DNA of 64,000 bases from Algoriphagus resistens (GTDB lineage Bacteria; Bacteroidota; Bacteroidia; Cytophagales; Cyclobacteriaceae): the NCBI RefSeq assembly GCF_001442615.1, contig NZ_LMXN01000003.1, positions 372,001-436,000 on the forward strand. Direction: 5' to 3'. Positions 1 through 8,102 of this stretch are shown here, one piece after another. The notes under the pieces were generated by a model. The model saw only the letters and a list, made by a program, of their open reading frames with translations. It was not told the origin of the DNA and did not search any database. Numbering within the stretch: the first letter of the stretch is position 1; every line of letters begins with the position of its first letter. The translations under genes and the position numbers were made by a program.

Positions 1-962
1 TGATAATCAGCCGTACGATTGCCGGGTACCTGAGCCAGTTGGTTCAAGAAATCCAAAAAGGAGAATGATTTCTTGTTTACATACACTTTCGGTTGAAACT
101 GAGGGTCAATCCCAATGGTTTGCGTTGCATGGTGACCGATATTTTCCCGGTCAATAGCTTTTAGGAAAAGACTCTGCATTGAAATTTTGCCCTGGACTAC
201 TTTTTGGGCATTCTTTACCGTACGGGTAATGCATTTTTGGTACTTTTCCTTGAAATTTCCGGATCCCTGATAAAAAGCGGGGTAGTCGCTCAATAATTTA
301 GTCAGCGCCTCATGTATGGGGCTAAGCTTGGAAAATGATAATTTTTGATAGGCTTCCTCGGGATTGAAAGTTTGGTATGATTTATCTTTTTTTCCAAAAT
401 ACAATTGAATGAGGTTGGGTACTTTCGTAGTTTTTACGGATACGAAAACACCCTGTTTATTGAATTCTTGGATAAGGTCCACCTTGTGTAACTTGAACAC
501 CAAGAAAGGATCGTTGTCTATTTCTGCTGACAGTTTATAAATCACAGCTGCCAGATGCTTACAGGGAACCGCCCAATCCGGGCAGGAACACTGCATTTTG
601 AAATCGGTCCATTTACTGGGGAATACCTTTAAACCTAGACTTTCAGCTAAGGGTAATACTTCACCATCCAGTTCACGGTTTAACAATTTGGAAATTATGG
701 TGGGTTTTGAAGCCAGTTTTTGCAGAAATACTGATAGGTCTGGATCAAAAAATGGGGGTAGGATAATATCCACCTTGTACGGGGTGCGCCGGCTACCGGC
801 CACTTTGGCCTTAATCTGGTTGTCCTTGATTTTTATGGAAACTACCATTCCCTTGTTGGCGTAGGATTTGCCCCGGGGCAAGCGATTGTCGTAATCTATG
901 TCGTTAAGGGAGTTGAGCCATTGACTTCCCCACCAAGTTTTTCCGTATGTATTTTGAGCCAT
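1..962 (-). CDS. SWIM zinc-finger domain protein (3' end outside window)
   Basis: A reading frame open on the minus strand from an ATG at 962 to the window edge gives 320 codons without a stop, so the C-terminus lies outside. It opens MAQNTYGKTWWGSQWLNSL, a start typical of bacterial SWIM proteins. A SWIM zinc motif CxCx(6)CxH is visible at C125, C127, C134 and H136. SWIM proteins of this kind are usually encoded beside a SNF2-family helicase and are thought to contact DNA or protein; the expected helicase would lie to the left of the window and cannot be seen. The function is inferred from the motif only. Codon use looks normal for the window. Confidence 0.75.
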   Translation of the reverse strand, partial: MAQNTYGKTWWGSQWLNSLNDIDYDNRLPRGKSYANKGMVVSIKIKDNQIKAKVAGSRRTPYKVDIILPPFFDPDLSVFLQKLASKPTIISKLLNRELDGEVLPLAESLGLKVFPSKWTDFKMQCSCPDWAVPCKHLAAVIYKLSAEIDNDPFLVFKLHKVDLIQEFNKQGVFVSVKTTKVPNLIQLYFGKKDKSYQTFNPEEAYQKLSFSKLSPIHEALTKLLSDYPAFYQGSGNFKEKYQKCITRTVKNAQKVVQGKISMQSLFLKAIDRENIGHHATQTIGIDPQFQPKVYVNKKSFSFLDFLNQLAQVPGNRTADY

Positions 963-1509
963 GGGCTACGTATGGAGTTTGTGTCTTTTAAAAGTTTAAA
1001 TGTATGGAAAAGTGAGGGGTAAGTAAAAGTCTTGTTTACACTTTCGTTGGGTTCGTATAACTACTCAGGTACTTGATATATGAACTTAGGGCAATTTTGT
1101 AAAAATTGTGTGATCAGCTTGCTGTGTGTCAGATAAGGGTGTCCCCTACGGACGGATAAAGAACTTTCCGAGGATTTCTTCGGTAGTTATAGGTGCGAGG
1201 GAAACGTCGATGACATTATCTGTAGGCTTGTATGATAAGCCAGCCACGTGTATGAAGTGCTCAAATCAGCTTTTCTGTAAGTTCTGTAACTGATGAAACG
1301 AGAGCGACTTGGACGGAAATAAGCGCTGAGCTTTTGGATACCCTGGTCAAGCATTCAGAGAATATCTTTGAAAATCTTGATTACATTGTACAATAATTAT
1401 CGGTTACGATGTTTTTACTATGGAAAAGGATTTAGAAACTATTAGCTATGACGGGAATGATGTTTTTTTCTGTCAATTTGTACAGGTAAGTGCAACAGTT
1501 TAAGTTCCT
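963..1509. other. 547-bp gap with possible gene remnants
   Basis: No intact gene is visible. Two short open stretches read like protein but lack proper starts. On the plus strand 1256-1396 is open between stops and encodes an acidic helical peptide containing TDETRATWTEISAELL. On the minus strand 1146-1265 is open and ends in EEILGKFFIRP before its stop. A 27-codon ATG frame (1420-1503) encodes MEKDLETISYDGNDVFFCQF and continues a further seven codons, ending 6 bp before mtgA. These may be decayed genes or chance; the promoter of mtgA is presumably in the right part. No homologous family was recognised. Confidence 0.35.
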
Positions 1510-2205
1510 ATGAAGCTATTAAAAAGACTTTGGCGTATAGTTTGGAAAGCTACCATCTGGTTTTTTATTCTGTCTATAGGAATGACGGTAATCTATCGCT
1601 TTGTGCCCGTTCCCCTCACTCCATTGATGGTGATTCGTTTTTTTGAACAGACATTTGATCCTGAGAAAGAAGTTCGATACAGCAGAGATTGGGTTCCGAT
1701 TAGCGAAATTTCGAAGCATGCCCCCCAGGCTGTATACGCCTCCGAAGATCAGAGATTCCTAGAGCATAAAGGATTTGATTTCGAAGCGATGGAAAAAGCC
1801 TGGGAGAACAATAAAAAGGGTAAAAGAATAAAAGGAGCTAGTACGATTACTCAGCAGACAGTAAAGAACGTCTTTTTATGGCCATCAAGAAGTTACCTTA
1901 GAAAAGGACTGGAGGCTTATTTCACGGTTTTGGTAGAGTTAATCTGGTCCAAGGAGCGAATCATGGAGGTTTATCTGAATGTAATAGAAATGGGAGAGGG
2001 TATCTACGGGATTGAAGCAGCGTCTCAGGCGTATTTTAATAAACCTGCGTCCAAACTTAACCGCAATCAGGCCGCAAGGATAGCTGCAGTACTTCCCAAT
2101 CCAAGAAGGTGGTCACCTGCTAATCCCACTTCCTATATTATTGGTCGCCAACAATGGATTCTCAGACAAATGAACAATCTGGCACCAATCGGCATGGGGA
2201 TTTAA
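1510..2205 (+). CDS. mtgA: Monofunctional biosynthetic peptidoglycan transglycosylase
   Basis: This GT51 enzyme polymerises lipid II into glycan strands at the outer face of the inner membrane. The 231-residue length is normal for MtgA, which lacks the penicillin-binding domain of bifunctional PBPs. One membrane segment spans about residues 14-32. The catalytic motif EDQRF holds Glu79; the second conserved motif KGASTITQQ lies at 108-116, and KGLEAYFT with Glu135 follows. The later GT51 motifs (ELIWSKERIMEVYLN and GIYGIEAAS) are intact. The ATG at 1510 puts the membrane anchor directly at the N-terminus, so this start is convincing. It is a single gene, convergent with the ClC gene. Confidence 0.93.
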   Translation: MKLLKRLWRIVWKATIWFFILSIGMTVIYRFVPVPLTPLMVIRFFEQTFDPEKEVRYSRDWVPISEISKHAPQAVYASEDQRFLEHKGFDFEAMEKAWENNKKGKRIKGASTITQQTVKNVFLWPSRSYLRKGLEAYFTVLVELIWSKERIMEVYLNVIEMGEGIYGIEAASQAYFNKPASKLNRNQAARIAAVLPNPRRWSPANPTSYIIGRQQWILRQMNNLAPIGMGI

Positions 2206-2631
2206 GAGTTGTATTGTCGCTGTTAAAATTGGATTTTCCTGAGTTGGATTTAAATGAATCAGTTTAATGATGCTTTTTGGAGCCCAATACCCACTAGGTT
2301 GAAACCAGTAAAAAGACCAACAAAATTTTCTTTTAGAATAGGGCGAAATTGGACATTTGGAAATACACTTTTTATTTTCCTTCTGGGCAGGAGGTAAGAT
2401 TCAAAATCTTTGTTTAGAGGCTCTTGTTGAGGTTTAAAAAATGCAAGTGTTTTTTATCCACATTTTCGATAATTTATCCACACTTATAAATACCTTTATT
2501 CTAAACATAAGTGTATCAGTGAGTTACATAGCTATTTTTAAAGGTAATTTTGTGGATAAAGAAGCCTAACTCAAAAAACTGCTATTCAGAATAGTGGATA
2601 AATTCAAACCCAAAGATTATTCTTAGATTGA
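2206..2631. other. Convergent intergenic region, AT-rich, contains DnaA-box cluster
   Basis: This 426-bp gap between the 3' ends of mtgA and the ClC gene contains no plausible ORF. Its right half is AT-rich and holds a cluster of DnaA-box-like 9-mers, annotated separately. The left half (2206-2440) shows no recognised feature, and no clear Rho-independent terminator is visible for either convergent gene. Confidence 0.6.
2440..2605. other. Candidate oriC or DnaA-binding locus: four DnaA boxes
   Basis: TTATCCACA occurs exactly at 2454-2462 (+) and 2474-2482 (+), with starts 20 bp apart, and as TGTGGATAA at 2551-2559 (-). A one-mismatch copy AGTGGATAA lies at 2593-2601 (-). The boxes form two facing pairs around an AT-rich stretch (about 2483-2550) that could serve as an unwinding element. 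The DnaA box consensus is TTATNCACA across bacteria. In Bacteroidota, origins need not lie beside dnaA. The convergent gene setting is unusual for an origin, so a DnaA-titration site is the main alternative. Confidence 0.5.
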
Positions 2632-4410
2632 TTAATCTTGCTTTTGCCGGATCAGGCGTTTCCGATATGCATTAAAGATTCTGGACTTTGAAACAAAGCC
2701 TAAATACTTGCCTTCTTCAATTACAGGAAGATTCCAAGCTCCGGAAAGTTCAAATTTTTCCATCGCTTTTTGCATATTCTCAGTAGCCAATAGGATTTCG
2801 GGAGGGCTATGCATAAGCTCCCGTATCAAAATTATTTCCTGCTTTTCCCGATCAAACATAATGTCTCTGATGTCATCCAGAGTCACTATGCCTCGCAAAG
2901 CGCCATTTTTATCTACTACCGGGAAAATATTTCTCTTGGAGATTTTAACCAAGCTGATCAAGTCTTTTAATTTAGCATCAGGATGAATTGGTAACAAATC
3001 CCGTTCGATTACATTGGTAATCGTTATGAGTTCCAGCAGTTCTTGATCTTTCGATTCTGGCAGATGTCTCCCTTTTTCCTTCAACTGTATCATGTAGATA
3101 CTGTCCTTCTGATAGGCTGTCTTTGTGACGTACGAGATTGCAGAGACGAACATCAAAGGAATGAACAGTTCGTAGCCTCCGGTAATTTCTGCTATCAAGA
3201 ATATCGCTGAGAGCGGCGCATGCTGGGCACCCGCCATCACCCCGCACATAGCCACCAGAGTGAAATGAGCGAGTGGGAGAGGAATCGTAAAATCAAAAAG
3301 ATTGCTGGAGTAAGCAAAGAGAAAACCCAATATACCCCCTACGTAGAGTGAAGGGGCGAATATACCGCCACTGCCACCAGCTCCGAGGGTTACTGCTGAG
3401 GCAATGGGCTTTACCATAATAATAAATGCAAGAAAAATAATGATCAAATAGGGATTTTCTATAAGGGAGAAAAACGGACTTTTTTCAAGTAATTGGCTGG
3501 AGTTACCCTCTATCAGCGTGTTGAGCGTATCATATCCTTCCCCATAAATGGGAGGTAGGAAGAATACCATGATTCCTAATATAGCCCCTCCATATAGGAT
3601 CCGTAATGCTTGGCTTTCTAGCCCCTCCATGAGAGATTCAGTTTTTCTTACAGCCTGGCTGAAATACAGGGAAACTAAGCCACATGCAATTCCCAAAAGT
3701 AGGTAATAAGGCATATGGGAAGCTTGGAAACTTTCTGTCAATTTGAAATTGAACACGGAGTCTTTCCCAATAAGAACCATAGAGGTGAGCGAACCGGTTA
3801 CAGTGGCAATTAGTAATGGAATAAAACTGGCTGTGCTGATTTCCATTAAAATAACTTCAATAGCGAAAATCACGCCTCCAATAGGGGCACCGAAAATGGA
3901 GGAAATCGCTGCTGCAGCACCGCATCCAATCAATAATGTGCGTTTTTTTGCATTCAGATGCACCAGAGAGCCCACATTTGAACCAATAGCAGAACCTGTT
4001 ACCAACATAGGGGCTTCAAGTCCTACAGACCCTCCAAAACCGACTGTTATCGCTGAGGTAAAAACACGGCTGTACGTTTTTACTCTGGCAATAATACTTT
4101 GCTTTTTGGAAATAGTAAATAAAATATCCGGGATCCCATGCCCTCCCGCATCTTTAAAAATAAATTTACCTATAAGATACGCCGCCGAAATACCTATGAG
4201 CGGATAAATGATGTAAAGAAAATTTGCATACTCTTTATAAAACCCCTCAGTAAGAAAATGCTGGATGGCATGCACCCCTTGTTTTAGAATCACTGCTGCA
4301 AGGCCCGAAAGAATTCCTATTATCCCACTGAGAATGAGAATAAAGGTTTGGTTGCTCATGTGTCTGAGCCTCCATATCAAGAGCCTGGTGATGAAGTCTG
4401 TTTTAGCCAA
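2632..4410 (-). CDS. ClC-family chloride channel/transporter with CBS domains
   Basis: This 592-residue polytopic membrane protein belongs to the ClC anion channel or Cl-/H+ exchanger family. Family motifs are in order: GHGIP at 90-94, GLEAP at 130-134 with the gating glutamate Glu132, and GAGGSGGIFAPSLYVGG in the second half. The C-terminal 130 residues form a pair of CBS domains, expected to bind adenine nucleotides and regulate gating. The long frame begins with TTG at 4410; the first ATG (4359, MSNQTFILI) would remove the LLIWRLRHMS stretch, which I recall as common in relatives, so TTG is preferred but uncertain. It is transcribed alone, convergent with mtgA. Transported ion and physiological role cannot be read from sequence. 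Confidence 0.88.
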   Translation of the reverse strand: MAKTDFITRLLIWRLRHMSNQTFILILSGIIGILSGLAAVILKQGVHAIQHFLTEGFYKEYANFLYIIYPLIGISAAYLIGKFIFKDAGGHGIPDILFTISKKQSIIARVKTYSRVFTSAITVGFGGSVGLEAPMLVTGSAIGSNVGSLVHLNAKKRTLLIGCGAAAAISSIFGAPIGGVIFAIEVILMEISTASFIPLLIATVTGSLTSMVLIGKDSVFNFKLTESFQASHMPYYLLLGIACGLVSLYFSQAVRKTESLMEGLESQALRILYGGAILGIMVFFLPPIYGEGYDTLNTLIEGNSSQLLEKSPFFSLIENPYLIIIFLAFIIMVKPIASAVTLGAGGSGGIFAPSLYVGGILGFLFAYSSNLFDFTIPLPLAHFTLVAMCGVMAGAQHAPLSAIFLIAEITGGYELFIPLMFVSAISYVTKTAYQKDSIYMIQLKEKGRHLPESKDQELLELITITNVIERDLLPIHPDAKLKDLISLVKISKRNIFPVVDKNGALRGIVTLDDIRDIMFDREKQEIILIRELMHSPPEILLATENMQKAMEKFELSGAWNLPVIEEGKYLGFVSKSRIFNAYRKRLIRQKQD

Positions 4411-4478
4411 AATTTCGCGTTAGTAGCGTGCTTTATAGTCTAAGGTAAGTAAGATATGAATGAATGAAAAGAAGGGGT

Positions 4479-5408
4479 TTACTCTTTAGGCAATTCCGCG
4501 TCCAGTGCTAAGGTACATTTCAAGATAAGATTGACCGCATTGATATAAAATTGCTGGTCAATATTTTCGAATGAATCACTCGGTTTATGGTAATCGGGAT
4601 GATCTTCTACTCCAAAATAAATGTGCGGAACATTGGCGTTGAAGAATGGACCATGATCCGAGGATTGTGTCCAGTTGTCTGCGCCTGTGTTTGGCTCATC
4701 GTGTCCAAACATCAATTTCGGTGTGGAGCCCGCAGCCGCGCTTTTGAGGATTGTTTTTAAACTTGGATTGTAATAGGTTCCAGAGGCGTACAATTCACCT
4801 TTTTCGTTTCTTGAAATCATATCCATATTGATATTTAAGACGATTTGCTCCAAAGGAAACGGGAAATCGTTTACCAATGCTTTTGCACCCTGTAATCCCA
4901 TCTCCTCACCGTCTAGAGCAGCAAAAATCATAGAATGTGCTGGTCTGTTTTTGTTGAAATACTTTGCCAGTTCTATCAACGCAGCGGTTCCCGAAGCATT
5001 ATCATCTGCACCGTTGTAGATGGAATCACCTTCAGCATTTGGCTTGCCAGCGCCTACATGATCGTAGTGTGCTGTGATTACGATTAATTTTTTCGAAGAA
5101 CTGCCTGCAACAAATCCAACGATGTTCACCGCGTTTTCATAGTTCTTTTTATCTCTTTTATTTTCAAAACTGAATTCTTGCTGAAAATCGGTATAGTGGG
5201 TTTCAAGTCCGATATTTGTGAACTGGTCCAAAATAAAATCACGTGCCTTGGAATTGCCTGCACTGCCTGTTTTTCGACCTTTAAGCGCGTCTGCGGATAA
5301 AAACTCAATATTTTCTATAAGGCTTTTGCCAGCAATACTTTGTCCATTTACTTGGAAAAATACCAGAAAGAATAAGCAACTTAGCGTGTTTTTGATTGTG
5401 GGTTGCAT
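4479..5408 (-). CDS. Secreted M28-family zinc aminopeptidase/peptidase
   Basis: A Sec signal peptide (residues 1-23, ending VNGQ) precedes an M28 peptidase domain. Two-zinc ligands typical of the family are visible: His114 in TAHYDHVG, Asp135 in GADDNASG, Glu168/Glu169 in DGEEMG (catalytic base and ligand), Asp196 in NMDM, and His252 in SSDHGPFF. The protein is 309 residues with no extra domains. It probably trims peptides in the periplasm or outside the cell; exact specificity is unknown. The gene is divergent from the secreted protein at 5478. Confidence 0.9.
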   Translation of the reverse strand: MQPTIKNTLSCLFFLVFFQVNGQSIAGKSLIENIEFLSADALKGRKTGSAGNSKARDFILDQFTNIGLETHYTDFQQEFSFENKRDKKNYENAVNIVGFVAGSSSKKLIVITAHYDHVGAGKPNAEGDSIYNGADDNASGTAALIELAKYFNKNRPAHSMIFAALDGEEMGLQGAKALVNDFPFPLEQIVLNINMDMISRNEKGELYASGTYYNPSLKTILKSAAAGSTPKLMFGHDEPNTGADNWTQSSDHGPFFNANVPHIYFGVEDHPDYHKPSDSFENIDQQFYINAVNLILKCTLALDAELPKE

Positions 5409-5477
5409 CAGGGAAAGTATTTTGCGTTATGTATATTGGTAAAATTAATAAGCTTAGTGGATCACACCTCTGAATTC

Positions 5478-6464
5478 ATGAAATATAATACCCTGCTTGC
5501 TTTTATTCTTTTGATAAATCTCCAGTTGGTTTCGGCCCAGGGGAGTTTGCCCCAATCATTTTTTGATGGTAAATCAGTGGTTTTTATCTCTACTGACCCC
5601 AGTGCCAGACCCAAGATGACCTGGAAAGAAGTGGCTGATAGTGTGCATAATTCTTTGGTAAAGGCAGGAGCTGATCCTGTGGCCTATTTTGAGCTGGAGA
5701 AGATCGCTCTCTCGGAAGCCGTTCAGGCAGATTATGCCAAAATATTCCAACAGCGGCTTGTGAAAAATATTGTCCTGGTCACCCGTCAGAAAAACCAGAT
5801 GAGTATTCATGTTGCACCGTTTTCTGAAGATGGGCAGATCATTCCTTCCATCGCTTTATTTGGTATCAGTGGGGCTGACATAGAAGAGGTTACCAACCAA
5901 TTTAAATCAATAGGTGAGAATCAGCCTTCCAAAAATCTTCTTGTGTTGGACGTGCCAGCGTTTCTTACCATTGGTTCCACTGAGTCTTCCTCAAGCCAGA
6001 AATTTTTGGCAAAAAACCCACTTAATCTGAATGTTTTTAAATTGGGAATTCCCATTGAAGGATCATCTGCTGCGACTGGTTTGTTAAGTTATTTCAGATA
6101 CGATAGGTATGGTAAATCGTCTGAAATTATTATGGCCGAACAGGCCGCTCAGAAAGCTGGAATCGAGCAGGTACTCAAGCAGGAATATCCGTATCAGATA
6201 GAATGGCTGACAGAGCCAAAATCTGTAGAGGAATTGATTCGCGATAGAGTACAATTTCTATTGGTGAAAGTGGAGGGTAGGGAGGCAGATTTAATGAAAA
6301 GCATGGGACTCGAGCCTAAAACTGATGAGTCGTCTTCGCGTATAGTGGTCAAATATTACATTAAACTCCTGGTACGGGAAGAACTCTATATTGGCCCTGA
6401 ATGGGATGCTGATCCGGACTGGAGAGTTGCGTTAGATAGTTTTTTGAAGAATTTAAAAAAGTAG
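5478..6464 (+). CDS. Secreted protein of unknown function
   Basis: The start is placed at the ATG at 5478 because it begins a clean signal peptide (MKYNTLLAFILLINLQLVSA); an upstream in-frame ATG at 5403 would add 25 residues and overlap the divergent peptidase gene. The mature protein of about 305 residues is soluble, of mixed alpha/beta character, with no cysteines in the mature part and no motif I recognise. The C-terminal part (VKYYIKLLVREELYIGPEWDADPDW) is the most distinctive stretch. It is a single-gene unit whose stop codon lies inside a strong hairpin. Function unknown. Confidence 0.75.
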   Translation: MKYNTLLAFILLINLQLVSAQGSLPQSFFDGKSVVFISTDPSARPKMTWKEVADSVHNSLVKAGADPVAYFELEKIALSEAVQADYAKIFQQRLVKNIVLVTRQKNQMSIHVAPFSEDGQIIPSIALFGISGADIEEVTNQFKSIGENQPSKNLLVLDVPAFLTIGSTESSSSQKFLAKNPLNLNVFKLGIPIEGSSAATGLLSYFRYDRYGKSSEIIMAEQAAQKAGIEQVLKQEYPYQIEWLTEPKSVEELIRDRVQFLLVKVEGREADLMKSMGLEPKTDESSSRIVVKYYIKLLVREELYIGPEWDADPDWRVALDSFLKNLKK

Positions 6465-6486
6465 ACCTCTCGGACGAGAGGTCTAC
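6455..6486 (-). terminator. Rho-independent terminator, overlaps a stop codon
   Basis: A perfect 11-bp inverted repeat, GTAGACCTCTC (6461-6471) and GAGAGGTCTAC (6476-6486) with loop GGAC, overlaps the TAG of the rightward gene. Read leftward the stem is followed by TTTTTTAAATTC, so it is a canonical terminator for the leftward YjjX-type gene; it may also stop rightward transcripts. Confidence 0.8.
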
Positions 6487-6657
6487 AGCTACTTAATGCT
6501 AGGGGTGATATAAGCAACTTTTACTACGGTTGATTTCTAAAAGGAGTTTGTAATATTCCGCGCCTTTTGGATAAATCAAAGTTTTAAATTTCAATTATTC
6601 AATAATAGTCAATTATTTTCCAATTAAAAGGGACTTACACAAAAAAATTATTTTTCT

Positions 6658-7224
6658 TTAGAAGAGCTCGTTATTTAGAAACGGAATTAACGCTAGCACA
6701 ATTGCCTGATTATAATAAGTTTGCCTTGTAATTGTCCCGCGAGTGAGTATTCCTACGGCCCCGCCATTTTGTTTAGAATTTTCCTGAGCAAAAAATTGAT
6801 CATTGGCTATGCCCAGTTCCATTCCCGAGCGTATTAGCTCAGCGATAGCTTTAGGAAGGTAGAAGGTCCCTGTCTTCGCTTTGCCGTGAAGTCCGGATTT
6901 ATTTTCTATATAAATCCAGGCGAAAGCATACATACCTCGCCCGTCTTCTCCTATGCCACCTTCTATTCCTACCCAATAATCTGCCTCCGGGAAAGTTTTT
7001 TTAGAATTGAGCACACGGTTTCTAGCGCCCAGATAAGTCTCTTCATCGCCTTTTGGCTGGTCAGATACCTGTGAGGCGGCATTGATTCCATTTACGATGA
7101 ATCCTGTGGCAAATGCTTCTGTAAATGCCGATTCGGTACAGGCTATTTTTACAGGATTTTTACTTCCTACAATTACTAAAGGTTTTTCTGAAGCCTGAAA
7201 ATTCTCTCTTTTGGGGAAATTCAT
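6658..7224 (-). CDS. yjjX: Inosine/xanthosine triphosphatase (YjjX/NTPase family)
   Basis: This 188-residue protein matches the YjjX family, which hydrolyses non-canonical purine NTPs (ITP, XTP) to keep them out of nucleic acids. Seen in sequence: the N-terminal VGSKNPVKIACTESAF phosphate-binding stretch (about 20-35), GDEETYLGARNRV in the middle, WVGIEGGIGEDG, and the C-terminal GGAVGILTRG. Length is close to the E. coli protein. The gene lies 25 bp after the YebC-family gene, but a terminator sits between them, so it may be partly independently transcribed. The short N-terminal extension (MNFPKRENFQASEK) is unremarkable. Confidence 0.85.
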   Translation of the reverse strand: MNFPKRENFQASEKPLVIVGSKNPVKIACTESAFTEAFATGFIVNGINAASQVSDQPKGDEETYLGARNRVLNSKKTFPEADYWVGIEGGIGEDGRGMYAFAWIYIENKSGLHGKAKTGTFYLPKAIAELIRSGMELGIANDQFFAQENSKQNGGAVGILTRGTITRQTYYNQAIVLALIPFLNNELF

Positions 7225-7230
7225 AGAATA

Positions 7231-7254
7231 AAAAAACCTAGGCGGATGCCTAGG
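7231..7254 (-). terminator. Rho-independent terminator after the YebC-family gene
   Basis: The leftward transcript forms CCTAGGC-loop-GCCTAGG (7237-7243 with 7248-7254) followed by seven U residues. The stem includes the TAG stop codon of the YebC-family gene, leaving no room between gene end and terminator. Confidence 0.85.
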
Positions 7255-7957
7255 CCATATTGGTGAAAATTTGGTTTACATCGTCATCTTCTTCCATCTT
7301 TTCGATCATCTTATTGATGATCTCTTCCTGCTCTTCATCGAGCTCAGTAAGCGTAGATGGGAAGCGCTGGAAATCTGCGCTGATCACTTCTATATTTTTT
7401 TCTTCCAGTACTTTTTGCATGGTCCCAAAATCTTCAAATTCGGTGTAAACGAAAATTTCTCCTTCATTTTCATCGATATCAACCAACCCGAAATCAATCA
7501 ACTCAAACTCCAGTTCTTCTAAGTCAAAGTCACCCTTCGCAAAACGAAACACAGCTTTTCTGTCAAACATAAAGACAACTGAACCAGAAGTTCCCAAAGA
7601 GCCCCCGGCCTTAGAGAAATAGCTTCTCACATTCGCAACCGTTCGATTGATATTGTCCGTGGAGGTTTCCACAATGACCGCAATTCCAAAAGGACCATAA
7701 CCTTCATAGACTACTTCTTCGTAATCTTTTTCGTCCTTATTGGAGGCTCTCTTGATTGCCGCCTCTATCCTGTCCTTTGGCATTTGAGCACCTTTGGCAT
7801 TCTGGATAATGGTACGAAGTCTTGGATTTGAAGCGGGATCGGGACCTCCCGATTTCACTGCCATCACGATTTCCTTGCCTAGGCGCGTAAAAACTTTGGA
7901 CATTTTGTCCCAACGCTTGAATTTTCTCTCTTTTCTGAATTCAAATGCTCTTCCCAT
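7250..7957 (-). CDS. yebC: YebC/PmpR (TACO1) family regulatory or translation factor
   Basis: The 235-residue protein has the three-part YebC/TACO1 fold. The N-terminus MGRAFEFRKERKFKRWDKM, then FTRLGKEIVMAVKSGGPDPASNPRLR and ENAKGA-like NAKGAQMPKDRIEAAIKRA, are hallmark family sequences. The family was first described as transcription regulators (PmpR); more recent work links it to relief of ribosome stalling on polyproline. The acidic C-terminus (DELDEEQEEII...EEDDDV) is usual. It starts at ATG 7957, divergent from the NADH dehydrogenase gene, and ends in a terminator. Confidence 0.92.
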   Translation of the reverse strand: MGRAFEFRKERKFKRWDKMSKVFTRLGKEIVMAVKSGGPDPASNPRLRTIIQNAKGAQMPKDRIEAAIKRASNKDEKDYEEVVYEGYGPFGIAVIVETSTDNINRTVANVRSYFSKAGGSLGTSGSVVFMFDRKAVFRFAKGDFDLEELEFELIDFGLVDIDENEGEIFVYTEFEDFGTMQKVLEEKNIEVISADFQRFPSTLTELDEEQEEIINKMIEKMEEDDDVNQIFTNMA

Positions 7958-8102
7958 GGTTAGTAATATTAGGGTGGTAAAATTAGCAATTCTTTTCGTT
8001 TAGGCTGAAAAATGAAGACCTTCAGACAAAGATTTGGTAATTTCAGCCCAGGAATCAGTCCAAAATAGCCCATAAACTGTAAGCACTAAAAACACGTTTA
8101 AA

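Noticed and set aside
598-864. 88-codon plus-strand ORF
   Set aside because: It lies opposite the SWIM-domain frame, which has clear family motifs; it is a shadow.
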